DNA of 64,000 nucleotides from Clostridiales bacterium (GTDB taxonomy: Bacteria; Bacillota; Clostridia; Oscillospirales; Oscillospiraceae): positions 1 through 64,000 of the forward strand of contig SFLH01000001.1 of NCBI GenBank assembly GCA_004554585.1, written 5' to 3'. The position numbers were made by a program, and so were the translations under genes. This document shows, in pieces, positions 1 through 8,399 of the stretch. The stretch's first letter is position 1; each line of letters begins with the position of its first letter. The notes under the pieces are model-generated. The model was not told the DNA's origin. It saw only the letters and a program-made list of their open reading frames with translations, and did no database searches.

Positions 1-402
1 TCTTTTGTTCCTAAGAGTTTATTCTTGTAGTTTTTGAGCGCTTTTTCTCTGAGTAAAAGAAGCTTTATTGTCTGTTCACTTAAGCCAGTTTGTAGTTAGC
101 CTTTTCATGAACTGCGATATAGAAACGGACAGCGCGTTGGAAACAGCATACCTGTTGGGTATTGGTACGATGTTAACCGCTCTGTTTGACCAATTGGAAG
201 AGATGCACACTCAAGTTTGCCTCATGTCAATGTTAGAGGAAAACAAAAAATTGTTTCAAAGGAAAAAGCCGTTCTATGTAAAAAAAGTGGAACAAATCCT
301 TCTCCATGATTATTCTGGCTTAAGTGAACAGACAATAAAGCTTCTTTTACTCAGAGAAAAAGCGCTCAAAAACTACAAGAATAAACTCTTAGGAACAAAA
401 GA
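1..402. repeat. 88-bp perfect inverted repeat at the window edge (arms 1-88 and 315-402)
   Basis: Base i matches the complement of base 403-i for every base from 1 to 88, and pairing stops at base 89. The right arm lies inside the lanB reading frame and the left arm is its reverse copy, separated by 226 bp. The left arm may extend beyond the window. It could be a fold-back artefact at a contig end, or a real rearrangement or invertible segment that cut the lanB gene. The sequence alone cannot decide. Confidence 0.9.
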
Positions 403-565
403 GCTAACAAATGACCGTGAGAACATCATTGCCGCTGTTTTACATATGTTTTGCAATCGTTTAACAGGGGATAAGACATTAGAACAAAAGTATATTAACA
501 TCACAAGCGAAGCATTATCAAACATTTTAGAAAAAAGAAAAAGGCATTCCTTTCAAAAAGACTAA
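68..565 (+). CDS. lanB: Lantibiotic dehydratase LanB, C-terminal part only
   Basis: About 165 residues remain, against roughly 1000 for a full LanB. The end of the protein, with HMFCNRLTGDK followed by a helical tail, resembles the C-terminus of the SpaB_C/thiopeptide-type domain, where LanB proteins carry an H-x-x-CNRL-x-G pattern. In the family this domain removes glutamate from glutamylated Ser/Thr to give dehydroalanine and dehydrobutyrine. An in-frame stop at 50-52 and the inverted repeat covering 1-88 mean the first codons are not native LanB coding sequence; the TTG at 68 has no credible ribosome site. It is therefore a truncated gene or a gene cut by a sequence artefact. The downstream precursor, LanC and LanT support the assignment. 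Confidence 0.65.
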   Translation: MSVHLSQFVVSLFMNCDIETDSALETAYLLGIGTMLTALFDQLEEMHTQVCLMSMLEENKKLFQRKKPFYVKKVEQILLHDYSGLSEQTIKLLLLREKALKNYKNKLLGTKELTNDRENIIAAVLHMFCNRLTGDKTLEQKYINITSEALSNILEKRKRHSFQKD

Positions 566-636
566 TTGATACTTTAGCGCAATTACATACCATAGATTCA
601 GCTCTTGGGCAAACACGGTACGAAAGGAGTATTGCA

Positions 637-807
637 ATGGGAAACTATAACGACTTTGATCTGGACATTAAGAAATTACAGGCAGAGAACGACAACACAA
701 ATGCAGGTCTCACAAATAATTATATCCAGAATGGCGCCCCCAATGTTGATACCTGCAGTTTCACTTGTGGATGGTTAACGACCAGCTGCAGCGGTCACTG
801 CAAATAA
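637..807 (+). CDS. lanA: Class I lanthipeptide precursor peptide (56 aa)
   Basis: A short ORF with a good ribosome site (AAAGGAG, 623-629) encodes a 56-residue peptide. Residues 7-10 are FDLD, matching the F-x-L-D box that class I leaders use to bind LanB and LanC. The leader is polar and lacks Cys; the last 20 residues hold four Cys (40, 44, 51, 55) and seven Ser/Thr. The GAPN at 33-36 resembles the A-x-P-R / T-P-Q ends of class I leaders, so cleavage after Asn36 would give a core starting VDTC. Three S/T-x-x-C units (S41-C44, T48-C51, S52-C55) suggest small lanthionine rings. It sits between lanB and lanC on the same strand. The family is clear; the mature structure is inferred. Confidence 0.85.
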   Translation: MGNYNDFDLDIKKLQAENDNTNAGLTNNYIQNGAPNVDTCSFTCGWLTTSCSGHCK

Positions 808-1022
808 AATGCCCTATATGTCGCCGGATAAACAGTGGTTGTATGCTCTAGCTGCAGGATAGTCACCAACTACTTATCCGCAATTCCTAGCGCACCTGAA
901 ACCATAGATCAAGTGATTTGTCCAAGAGTTGACTCTATGGTATGTTGTTGCACTGAAAAGAAAGGATCGAAAGATATATATGCTAAAATGCTCCATGGCA
1001 ACAGAAAGGCTGGAACACTATC
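808..1022 (+). other. lanA-lanC intergenic segment
   Basis: 215 bp without a supported gene. GGATAA at 822-827 can pair with TTATCC near 870-876, a weak imperfect stem that could act as a processing or attenuation point between the abundant precursor message and lanC. An open frame here has no ribosome site and no leader-like motif. Confidence 0.35.
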
Positions 1023-2321
1023 ATGATTGGAAAGCATCTGTTTTGGGATCGATCCATCTTGACAGATACCCTTGCTGTCGTTCATGAAGTCATGGATTAT
1101 GTGGACGAGCAAAGCAAGAAAGGGGTTCTACGTCCAGACTTTTATGACAGCACACTGCTGTTGATCGCAGAGATCTTGCCCTATGTGGAAGCGCAGGATC
1201 CATGGACAGATTTGGGTTATCGAATCTGTCGGTCATTCAAAACAAGCATGGAGACCGATGGATATCAAAGGCAAACCTCGGTGTTTGGTGGATTCACTTC
1301 TAAATGTTTCGCTGTCAATGCGTTTTGCCAACAGGCAAATATTTTGCCGAGTTTCGCACGCAGTATGAACCAGATGCTGTTTTTTAACCTGGAGGAACGG
1401 TTAAAACGATTTCCAACAGCGCCTGTACGGGACTCCAATCACGACTTAATCAGCGGGGTTTCCAATACGTTGTATTATCTGTTGGATTTTGAGAACAGCC
1501 AAGAAGAAAAGCGCATTTTGATCCGATGTCTGGAATATTTGGTGGGTCTCACCAGGGACACCGTATACCACGGCAAACCCATCATTGCCTTTCACGTCTT
1601 GCAGCCCAACCAAAATCCCAATTTTGATCAGGAACTTTTTCACAACGGAAACCTCAACTTCGGATTGGCTCATGGGATGCTCGGTCCCCTTATCGCCATG
1701 GCGAAGGCCTATTCTATGGGGGTTGTAGTTGCTGGTCTAAGGGAGGGAATCGAACGGATCTATCGCCTGTACGAAACATACCAGCTGGTTGATGCGGAAA
1801 ACATTCCGCGTTGGCCTGGCACGATGACCGTCGAAGAATACTGGAAAGGAGCCTGCAAACCGGAACGCCTACACAGCTGCTCCTCTTGGTGTTATGGAAA
1901 TGCGGGGATAATCCGTGGTCTGCAAAAGGTTGCCACGTATATGGGATGGAAGCAAAAAGAAAGCCACTACATCAATGCCATGAAGAGTCTGCTGGCGCAA
2001 GACAGCGCAAAATACAATTTGTTCAGTCCGTCTATTTGTCATGGGTTCTCCAGCTTAGTCTTCCTTCAAACTTGTGCGTATGCTTCCTACAGGGACCGAG
2101 GCCTTCTCACAAATTTGGAACGCAATGTACGCCAACTTATCACAGAGTATAAAAGAAGCAACGAGCGGGAGGTAAACATCCAGGATATTCTGGATCAGAA
2201 AGTTTGGGTAGAAGGTTACTTGGGAGAGCTCTCCCTTCTGACAGGCTCGATCGGTGTTGCAATCACCCTATTGTCATTGAGAGGATCGACACGAACGTCC
2301 AAGCTGCTTATGATCGATTGA
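1023..2321 (+). CDS. lanC: Lanthionine synthetase C-like cyclase LanC
   Basis: 432 residues, the usual LanC length. LanC enzymes add Cys thiols to dehydrated Ser/Thr to form (methyl)lanthionine rings, using a zinc ion held by two Cys and one His. The expected motifs appear in order: GLAHGMLG near residue 215, WCYGNAG near 289 (first zinc Cys) and SICHG near 338-341 (second zinc Cys and the His). The N-terminal third is less conserved. The start ATG at 1023 is preceded by a weak AGAAAGG. It lies downstream of the precursor and upstream of the exporter, as in nisin/subtilin-type loci. Confidence in the family is high; the substrate is inferred from position. Confidence 0.93.
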   Translation: MIGKHLFWDRSILTDTLAVVHEVMDYVDEQSKKGVLRPDFYDSTLLLIAEILPYVEAQDPWTDLGYRICRSFKTSMETDGYQRQTSVFGGFTSKCFAVNAFCQQANILPSFARSMNQMLFFNLEERLKRFPTAPVRDSNHDLISGVSNTLYYLLDFENSQEEKRILIRCLEYLVGLTRDTVYHGKPIIAFHVLQPNQNPNFDQELFHNGNLNFGLAHGMLGPLIAMAKAYSMGVVVAGLREGIERIYRLYETYQLVDAENIPRWPGTMTVEEYWKGACKPERLHSCSSWCYGNAGIIRGLQKVATYMGWKQKESHYINAMKSLLAQDSAKYNLFSPSICHGFSSLVFLQTCAYASYRDRGLLTNLERNVRQLITEYKRSNEREVNIQDILDQKVWVEGYLGELSLLTGSIGVAITLLSLRGSTRTSKLLMID

Positions 2322-2400
2322 AGCCACAGGTATTTTGACCTCAAATAAAGGCCTAAGTGCCTTACATACAATATCTTCCAAAGGAAGGTGGGAGAGGTAT

Positions 2401-4191
2401 ATGAAAGGGAGCGAAAAGAAGTACCATTTTTTTATCCTTTTCCCGAGAATTCTCAAAAACATGTTTGCTGTGGATCAGCGATATCTCTTTGTATCCTCAG
2501 TGGTGACGGTCATCCAAAGTTTGGTTCCGGCACTCTCCCTTCTCATCATGCAGGAAATCATCAACTTGATCCAGCAAGGAATTCAGGACCTTACCTTCTT
2601 ATTTCAGTTGGTAGCAATTTATGTCATCATCGATCTGCTTTCCACCATCGTCAACGGCTTAATGGGGTATTATACCACGAAGTTTACACTCAAATTCAAT
2701 CTCTATGTCAAAGACCTCATCATGAAAAAAGCCAGCGAACTGAGTTTGCGCCATTATGAGAACAGCAGTACCTACGACAAGATTAAGCTGGCAGAAGGCG
2801 CCAACGGCGGAACGTTGATGACACAGTTTACCTCCTTTTCAACACTAGTTGGACAAGCCATCACCGCCTTGTCCTATATGGCCATTCTGGTTCGGTTTCA
2901 CTATGTGGTGATCCTTATTGTTATTGTACTGCCGGTGATGAAATTTTTAATCACCAACCACATTAATGTAAAGCAGTTCAACATGATCAAGGCACGTACC
3001 AATCAAGAGCGAAAAGCGTGGTATTACAGTTTCTTGGTCACCAACGGAACCCACTTTAAGGAATTAAAGAGCTATCACCTGCTCGGCTACTTTATCCGCA
3101 AATACGATACGCTGTATCAAAAGTTCAATCAGCAGGACACCGCCATCGCCAAAGAGACCGCCGCCAAAGTAACCAGTCTCAGTGTGATGGAGCAGGTCAT
3201 CACAGGAGGAATTTTTGCCTACATCATTTTTTGTGGATTTACTGGAGGAATTTTGTTGGGTGATGTAGTTGCCTACACCAGAGCAGTGATCTCCAACCAA
3301 AGCAGCATCCAGACCATTCTGCAGAACATTACTTCGATCAAAAAGTCCAACCTTTATATTGGCCAGTACTATAGTTTTCTGGATCTGGAAAACGACGAAT
3401 CCCAAAACCAAGAAGGGAAAGTCATCATCGACAAAATCCGCAAAATCACAGTGGAGCATTTGTCCTTTCAATATGACACCGGCGGCCATGTGATAAAAGA
3501 TTTGAATTTTGAATTTTTTGAAGGAAATATTTATGCTGTTGTGGGAAAAAACGGCAGTGGGAAGACAACGCTGGCCAAGCTGCTCATGGGATTATACGAC
3601 AAATATGAAGGCAACATTTACATCAACGGCATTGAGTTGCGAACCATTGACCGCGAACACTACCTCAAGCGATCCGCAGCGCTGTTTCAAGATTTCATCA
3701 AATATGATGCCACTTTCCGAGAAAACATCGCGTATGGAAACCTGTCCATGATGGAGGAGGACGAAAAGCTTCAGTCTTTGGGGAAAGAGTTTCTCGTCTC
3801 TCACATCATCGAAAAAAGCGCCCTCGGGCTGGATACGCAGCTGGGATATTGGTTTGACGATGGAAAACAAGCTTCCTTTGGGGAATGGCAAAAGCTGGCC
3901 ATTGCGCGAACTTTTGCCAAGGGCGCGGACCTAATTTTTCTGGATGAACCAAACGCTGCGCTGGATGCCATTTCTGACTACGAGATCTCTCGGCTGTATC
4001 AAAAGCTGTTCCAGGACAAGATGGGCATCATCATCGCCCATAAATTCAGTCACCTTATCCATCAGGTCGACCACATCCTAGTCCTGGAAAATGGCTGCTT
4101 AATAGAAACCGGTACGCATCAGCAGTTAATGGAACAAAAAGGGGTGTACTGCAAGATGTATCAGCTGCAAAAGGAGGAAACACCCCTATAA
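2401..4191 (+). CDS. lanT: Lanthipeptide ABC exporter LanT (no peptidase domain)
   Basis: 596 residues from the ATG at 2401, chosen because a purine-rich ribosome site lies just upstream; a TTG 66 bp earlier is less likely. An N-terminal membrane domain of about six segments (residues ~30-310) is followed by an ATPase domain with Walker A GKNGSGKTT near 381, signature SFGEWQ near 491 and Walker B IFLDEP near 513. There is no N-terminal C39 peptidase, as is normal for class I NisT/SpaT-type exporters. The non-canonical signature (SFGEWQ rather than LSGGQ) resembles lantibiotic exporters as remembered. It should export the modified, leader-bearing peptide, leaving leader removal to a protease not seen here. 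Confidence 0.9.
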   Translation: MKGSEKKYHFFILFPRILKNMFAVDQRYLFVSSVVTVIQSLVPALSLLIMQEIINLIQQGIQDLTFLFQLVAIYVIIDLLSTIVNGLMGYYTTKFTLKFNLYVKDLIMKKASELSLRHYENSSTYDKIKLAEGANGGTLMTQFTSFSTLVGQAITALSYMAILVRFHYVVILIVIVLPVMKFLITNHINVKQFNMIKARTNQERKAWYYSFLVTNGTHFKELKSYHLLGYFIRKYDTLYQKFNQQDTAIAKETAAKVTSLSVMEQVITGGIFAYIIFCGFTGGILLGDVVAYTRAVISNQSSIQTILQNITSIKKSNLYIGQYYSFLDLENDESQNQEGKVIIDKIRKITVEHLSFQYDTGGHVIKDLNFEFFEGNIYAVVGKNGSGKTTLAKLLMGLYDKYEGNIYINGIELRTIDREHYLKRSAALFQDFIKYDATFRENIAYGNLSMMEEDEKLQSLGKEFLVSHIIEKSALGLDTQLGYWFDDGKQASFGEWQKLAIARTFAKGADLIFLDEPNAALDAISDYEISRLYQKLFQDKMGIIIAHKFSHLIHQVDHILVLENGCLIETGTHQQLMEQKGVYCKMYQLQKEETPL

Positions 4192-4361
4192 CATGTGCGT
4201 AGCCAACGTTTCTTTCTCAATCGGTCCGGCGAACGCTCTCTGCTTTTTGGATAAGGTCAACGCATGCAAGAGCCTTCCCCTGGCTTCGTGAAATTCCCGC
4301 ATCATCCTTACAAATTCACGGATCAGACAAGAAGGGAATGGGATTGTTTACAAACTATTCG
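4192..4361. other. Boundary between lan locus and chromosomal backbone
   Basis: 170 bp without a supported gene. On the minus strand a frame runs from about 4345 to 4186 and would read MMREFHEARGRLLHAL from 4304; it has no ribosome site and I do not recognise it. It could be the decayed end of a mobile-element gene. Base composition shifts sharply here, from AT-richer lan genes to GC-rich backbone. Confidence 0.3.
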
Positions 4362-4390
4362 TTGTTATTCTCCATAAAAAATAGTATACT
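4362..4390 (+). promoter_or_regulatory. Promoter of the P-type ATPase gene
   Basis: TTGTTA (4362-4367), 17-bp spacer, TATACT (4385-4390): a good sigma-A-type promoter about 100 bp before the ATPase start. Confidence 0.7.
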
Positions 4391-4402
4391 ACTTTTGGCC
4401 GC

Positions 4403-4449
4403 AAAAGCCGGAGGTCCTGCGGGACATGTCCCCCAGGCCTCCGGCTTTT
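4403..4449 (+). promoter_or_regulatory. Leader hairpin (possible attenuator) before the P-type ATPase
   Basis: A 12-bp perfect stem (4403-4414 with 4438-4449) ends in CTTTTCCTC and starts only about 6 nt after the predicted transcription start. Its loop contains the palindrome GGGACATGTCCC (4421-4432). It could end transcription early, or protect the 5' end of the message. Because the stem also reads AAAAGCC on the other strand, it could instead terminate lan-locus transcription. Confidence 0.5.
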
Positions 4450-4487
4450 CCTCATACAATATACCCAGAAATCGGAGGACTCTGTCT

Positions 4488-6872
4488 ATGCCGTCACTGC
4501 AACAGCCCCCCGGCCAGCAGGCGCCGGGGCTCACCAGCGCGCAGGTCCGAAAGCGGGTCCAGGCCGGCCAGGTGAACACCCCGCCGGAATCTCCCACCAA
4601 GACCGTGAAGAAGATTGTGCTGGAAAACCTCTTCTCCTACTTTAACATTATCTTTTTCATCATCGCCGGCTTCCTCATCGCCGTGGGCTCTTGGGGAGAA
4701 CTGATCTTCCTGCTGGTGGTGGGCGCCAACACCGCCATCGGCATCATCCAGGAGCTCCACGCCAAGAAAAAACTGGACAGCCTCTCCCTCCTCTCCGCCC
4801 CCAAGACCCAAGTAGTGCGGGATGGGACGGTATCCACTATCTACACCGCCGAACTGGTCCAGGACGACCTGGTGATCCTCGGCGCGGGCAACCAGATCCC
4901 CGCCGACGCCAAGGTGGTCTCCGGCTCGGTGCAGGTTAACGAATCCCTCATCACCGGCGAGTCCGACGAGATTGCCAAGGGTCCGGGCAGTGAGCTGCTC
5001 TCGGGCAGCTTCGTGGTCTCCGGCAAGTGCTACGCCGTGCTCACCCGGGTGGGGGCGGACTCCTACGCCTCCCGGCTGACCAATGAGGCCAAAAAGTCCA
5101 AGAAAAGCCATCTGCCCGGCATGATGCGCTCTCTGAACCGGCTGCTCATCGGCATCGGCATCCTCATCGTCCCCATCGGCGGCCTGCTCTTCTATCGCCA
5201 AACCTCCCTGCTGGGCCTGTCGGTGAAGGAAGGCATCGAGACCACAGCCGCCGCCGTCATCGGCATGATCCCGGAGGGGCTGTACTTGATGGTCAGCTTG
5301 GCCCTGGCCGCCAGCGTGCTGCGCCTGGCCACCAAGCAGACCCTGGTCCAGGACCTCAAGTGCACCGAAACCCTGGCCCGGGTGGACGTGCTGTGCGTGG
5401 ACAAGACAGGCACCATCACCCAGCCGGAGATGGTCTACCGGGGCCTGATCCCCCTGAGCACACAGCTGGAGGAATCCGCGCTGGAAAAGAACCTGTCGGA
5501 TTTCGTCTCCAATATGGCTCCAGACAACGAGACCATGCAGGCCCTACAAAAGTCCCTGCAGTCAGACACCGCCCGCAAGGCCCTGCAAGTGCTGGGGTTC
5601 TCCTCGGAGACCAAATACAGCGCCGTCTCCTACACCCCCGAGGAGTGCTATGTCCTGGGGGCCCCGGAGTTTATCCTGGGGCCGGAGGCCTATGCCGCTT
5701 ATCGCTCTGTGGCCGAAGAGGCCATGGCTGATGGCAGCCGGGTCCTCCTCTTCGCCGGCTGTAAGCCCGGGCCCAATGGCCGAGGCATCGCCGACCCGGT
5801 GCCCCTGGCCTTTGTGCTGCTGCACAACCCTGTGCGGGAGAACGCCAAGGAGACCTTTGCCTACTTCCACGACCAGGGGGTGACGGTGAAGGTCATCTCC
5901 GGGGACAACCCGGTCACCGTGGCCGCCGCCGCCCGGCAGGCGGGTATTGAGGGGGCCGACCGCTACGTGGATGCGGCCACCTTAGACAGCTACGAGGCCA
6001 TTGAGGCCGCCTGCGAGGAGTACAACGTCTTTGGTCGGGTGCGACCCAACCAGAAGAAACTGCTGGTACAGGCCCTGCAGAGCAAGAAGCACACCGTGGC
6101 CATGACCGGCGACGGCGTCAACGATGTGCTGGCCCTGAAAGAAGCCGACTGCAGCGTGGCCATGGCCTCGGGCAGTGACGTGGCCGCCCAGATCTCCGAT
6201 CTGGTGCTCATGAACTCGGACTTTGCCTCCATGCCCTCGGTGGTGGCTGAGGGACGGCGGGTGATCAACAACATCGAGCGGGCAGCCTCTCTGTATCTGG
6301 TCAAGAACATCTTCTCTCTGATCCTGGCCATCATCTCCATCACCGCTGTCTTCTCCTATCCCCTCACCCCCTCTCAGCTCACCCTGACTAGCCTGCTGGC
6401 CATCGGCATCCCCTCCCTGATCCTGGCGCTGGAGCCCAACGAGAGCCTGGTCACCGGGAAGTTTCTCACCAACGCCATTCTGCGGGCCCTGCCGGCGGCT
6501 TTCACGGACTTGTTCATCATCATCTTCGTGCTGCTCTTCCAGCAGGCCTTCCAGATGAGCAACAGCGAGATCTCCACCATCACCGCTCTGCTGGTGACCA
6601 TCGTGGGCTTCTTCATGGTCTGGAAGGTAGCCAAGCCCCTCAATCGCCTGCATTTGGGAATGATGGGCGGGCTGATCCTGGCACTGGTGTTCATCGTGCT
6701 GGTGATCCCCGGGGCCTTCTCCCTGACCACCCTCTCCTTCGGCGGTGTGCTGGTGCTGACGGTCTTCGTGTTGCTCATCCCGTCGGTCATCTGGCTGCTG
6801 AACAAAGCCTTGGAGGGGCTGGATCTCTTCCTCAAGCGGGTCAGCCGCAGCGGCAAACACGCCAAGCAGTGA
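4488..6872 (+). CDS. P-type cation-transporting ATPase (CtpE/Exp7-like)
   Basis: 794 residues from the ATG at 4488, which has CGGAGGA at 4473-4479. The protein has the P-type ATPase order: two membrane helices, actuator domain with TGES near 155, membrane helices with a PEGLY motif, phosphorylation motif DKTGT at about 305-309, hinge MTGDGVND near 540, and four or more C-terminal helices ending in a basic tail. It uses ATP through an aspartyl-phosphate to move a cation across the cytoplasmic membrane. PEGLY in the ion-site helix and the lack of an N-terminal metal-binding domain argue against heavy-metal CopA/ZntA types and fit the CtpE/Exp7 group, where calcium transport has been reported. 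The ion here is inferred. Confidence 0.85.
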   Translation: MPSLQQPPGQQAPGLTSAQVRKRVQAGQVNTPPESPTKTVKKIVLENLFSYFNIIFFIIAGFLIAVGSWGELIFLLVVGANTAIGIIQELHAKKKLDSLSLLSAPKTQVVRDGTVSTIYTAELVQDDLVILGAGNQIPADAKVVSGSVQVNESLITGESDEIAKGPGSELLSGSFVVSGKCYAVLTRVGADSYASRLTNEAKKSKKSHLPGMMRSLNRLLIGIGILIVPIGGLLFYRQTSLLGLSVKEGIETTAAAVIGMIPEGLYLMVSLALAASVLRLATKQTLVQDLKCTETLARVDVLCVDKTGTITQPEMVYRGLIPLSTQLEESALEKNLSDFVSNMAPDNETMQALQKSLQSDTARKALQVLGFSSETKYSAVSYTPEECYVLGAPEFILGPEAYAAYRSVAEEAMADGSRVLLFAGCKPGPNGRGIADPVPLAFVLLHNPVRENAKETFAYFHDQGVTVKVISGDNPVTVAAAARQAGIEGADRYVDAATLDSYEAIEAACEEYNVFGRVRPNQKKLLVQALQSKKHTVAMTGDGVNDVLALKEADCSVAMASGSDVAAQISDLVLMNSDFASMPSVVAEGRRVINNIERAASLYLVKNIFSLILAIISITAVFSYPLTPSQLTLTSLLAIGIPSLILALEPNESLVTGKFLTNAILRALPAAFTDLFIIIFVLLFQQAFQMSNSEISTITALLVTIVGFFMVWKVAKPLNRLHLGMMGGLILALVFIVLVIPGAFSLTTLSFGGVLVLTVFVLLIPSVIWLLNKALEGLDLFLKRVSRSGKHAKQ

Positions 6873-6883
6873 TCCTTTCATGA

Positions 6884-6928
6884 ACAGACCCGCGGCCGGT
6901 CTTTCCGCCGGCTCGAGTCTGTTTTTTC
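6884..6928 (+). terminator. Terminator after the P-type ATPase
   Basis: AACAGAC pairs with GTCTGTT around an inner GC-rich hairpin, followed by a run of T. Confidence 0.7.
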
Positions 6929-6939
6929 TTCCAAACGGC

Positions 6940-6977
6940 AAAAACCGGGTCCCGCCAAGTGGCGGGACCCGGTTTTT
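6940..6977. terminator. Bidirectional terminator between the ATPase gene and ackA
   Basis: 17-bp perfect stem (6940-6956 with 6961-6977), four-base loop, A5 on one side and T5 on the other; it serves the convergent genes on both sides. Confidence 0.9.
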
Positions 6978-7014
6978 ATCCTATCCTTTTATCCTGTCTT
7001 GGAACGGCAGACAA

Positions 7015-8238
7015 TCAAGCTTCCTCGCTGGCAGCGGCAGCCTGCTGCTCCTTGACCAGTCTGGCAGTATCCAGGGCGATGACCAGCTCCTCGTTGGTGG
7101 GGATGAGGAGGATCTTGTTGGGGGAGTCATCGGTGGAGATGATGGCTTCCTTGCCGCGGACCTGGTTCTTCTCGGGGTCCAGCTTCAGGCCCAGGAACTC
7201 CAGGCCCTCCATGATCTGGGCACGCAGGCTGGCGGAGTTCTCACCCACGCCGGCGGTGAAGACCACGGCGTCCAGACCACCCATGGCGGCGGCGCAGGAG
7301 CCGATACGCTTGGTGACCTTGTAGCAGAAGACGTCGATGGCCAGCTGGGCGCGCTCATTGCCCTCGGCGGCAGCGGCCTCCAGGTCGCGGAAGTCGGAGG
7401 AGACGCCAGAGATGCCCAGCATGCCGGACTCCTTGTTCAGGGCGCTCTCCACGCGCTTGCCGGAGTAACCGCGCTGGTCCACGATGTACTCGGTGATGGC
7501 GGCGTCAATAGCGCCGGCACGGGTGCCCATGGGCAGGCCGTCCTGGGGGGTGAAGCCCATGGAGGTGTCGATGGACTTGCCAAACTTCACGGAGCAGGTG
7601 GAAGCGCCGTTACCCAGGTGGCAGGTGGCGATGCGCAGCTCCTCGATGGGGCGGCCCATCAGGTCAGCAGCCCGCTGGGAGACGTACTGGTGAGAGGTGC
7701 CGTGGAAGCCGTAGCGGCGGACCTTATTCTCAGTGTACCAACGATAGGGCACAGCGTAGATGTAAGCCTTGGGGGGCATGGTCTGATGGAAGGCGGTGTC
7801 GAACACAGCCACCATGGGGGTGTTGGGCATGACGTCCTTGCAGGCCTCGATGCCGGTGATGTTGGCGGGGTTGTGGAGGGGCGCCAGGGGGATGCAGGCC
7901 CGGATGCCGTTCATCACGTTGCGGTCGATAATGACGGAGTGGGTGAACTCCTCGCCGCCGTGGACCACACGGTGGCCGACGGCGTCGATCTCAGACATGT
8001 CCTTGATGACACCGTAGTGGTTGTGGGTCAACACTTCCATGACCAGCTTGATGGCGGCCTCGTGGTCGGGCATGTAGCGGTCGGCGTCGTAGACGTCCTT
8101 GCCGGTGGGGGTGTGCTTGATGTGGCCGTCGATGCCGATGCGCTCGCACAGGCCCTTGGCCAGAACTTCCTTCGTGTCCGGATCCAGCAGCTGATACTTC
8201 AGGGAAGAGCTGCCCGCATTGATCACCAGAATTTTCAT
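7015..8238 (-). CDS. ackA: Acetate kinase
   Basis: 407 residues from the ATG whose complement ends at 8238, with AAGGAG about 11 nt before; a GTG 12 bp upstream overlaps that ribosome site and is less likely. The enzyme interconverts acetyl phosphate and acetate with ADP/ATP, the last step of ATP-yielding acetate formation in the cytoplasm. The N-terminal phosphate loop NAGSSSLKY, the RVVHGGEEF segment, GFHGTSHQYVS and the adenine-site stretch FTAGVGENSASLR are all present. The last ten residues are an Ala/Glu-rich tail. It has its own promoter and terminator; no pta gene is adjacent. Confidence 0.98.
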   Translation of the reverse strand: MKILVINAGSSSLKYQLLDPDTKEVLAKGLCERIGIDGHIKHTPTGKDVYDADRYMPDHEAAIKLVMEVLTHNHYGVIKDMSEIDAVGHRVVHGGEEFTHSVIIDRNVMNGIRACIPLAPLHNPANITGIEACKDVMPNTPMVAVFDTAFHQTMPPKAYIYAVPYRWYTENKVRRYGFHGTSHQYVSQRAADLMGRPIEELRIATCHLGNGASTCSVKFGKSIDTSMGFTPQDGLPMGTRAGAIDAAITEYIVDQRGYSGKRVESALNKESGMLGISGVSSDFRDLEAAAAEGNERAQLAIDVFCYKVTKRIGSCAAAMGGLDAVVFTAGVGENSASLRAQIMEGLEFLGLKLDPEKNQVRGKEAIISTDDSPNKILLIPTNEELVIALDTARLVKEQQAAAASEEA

Positions 8239-8323
8239 GGTATTTTCCACTCCTTATTTGTTTATCATTTCGATAGTACTTGCTTGCCGCCCCCGAAGGG
8301 GGTAAAATAGTTCATACACATTT

Positions 8324-8352
8324 ATATTAGCCCATTTTGCCCGAAAGGACAA
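8324..8352 (-). promoter_or_regulatory. Promoter of ackA
   Basis: On the minus strand TTGTCC (8352-8347), 17-bp spacer, TAATAT (8329-8324), about 85 bp before the ackA start. Confidence 0.6.
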
Positions 8353-8399
8353 CTGTTTTTTCCCCAAATTTCAAACTTTTTGCAAAGTGAGGTTGGTCT

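Noticed and set aside
835..1026. 63-codon frame with several Cys between lanA and lanC, as a second precursor
   Set aside because: No leader box, no ribosome site and Cys placed without a core-like Ser/Thr pattern.
4186..4345. Minus-strand frame after lanT as a gene
   Set aside because: No ribosome site, no recognised family and only about 40 codons from a usable ATG; kept only as a possible remnant.
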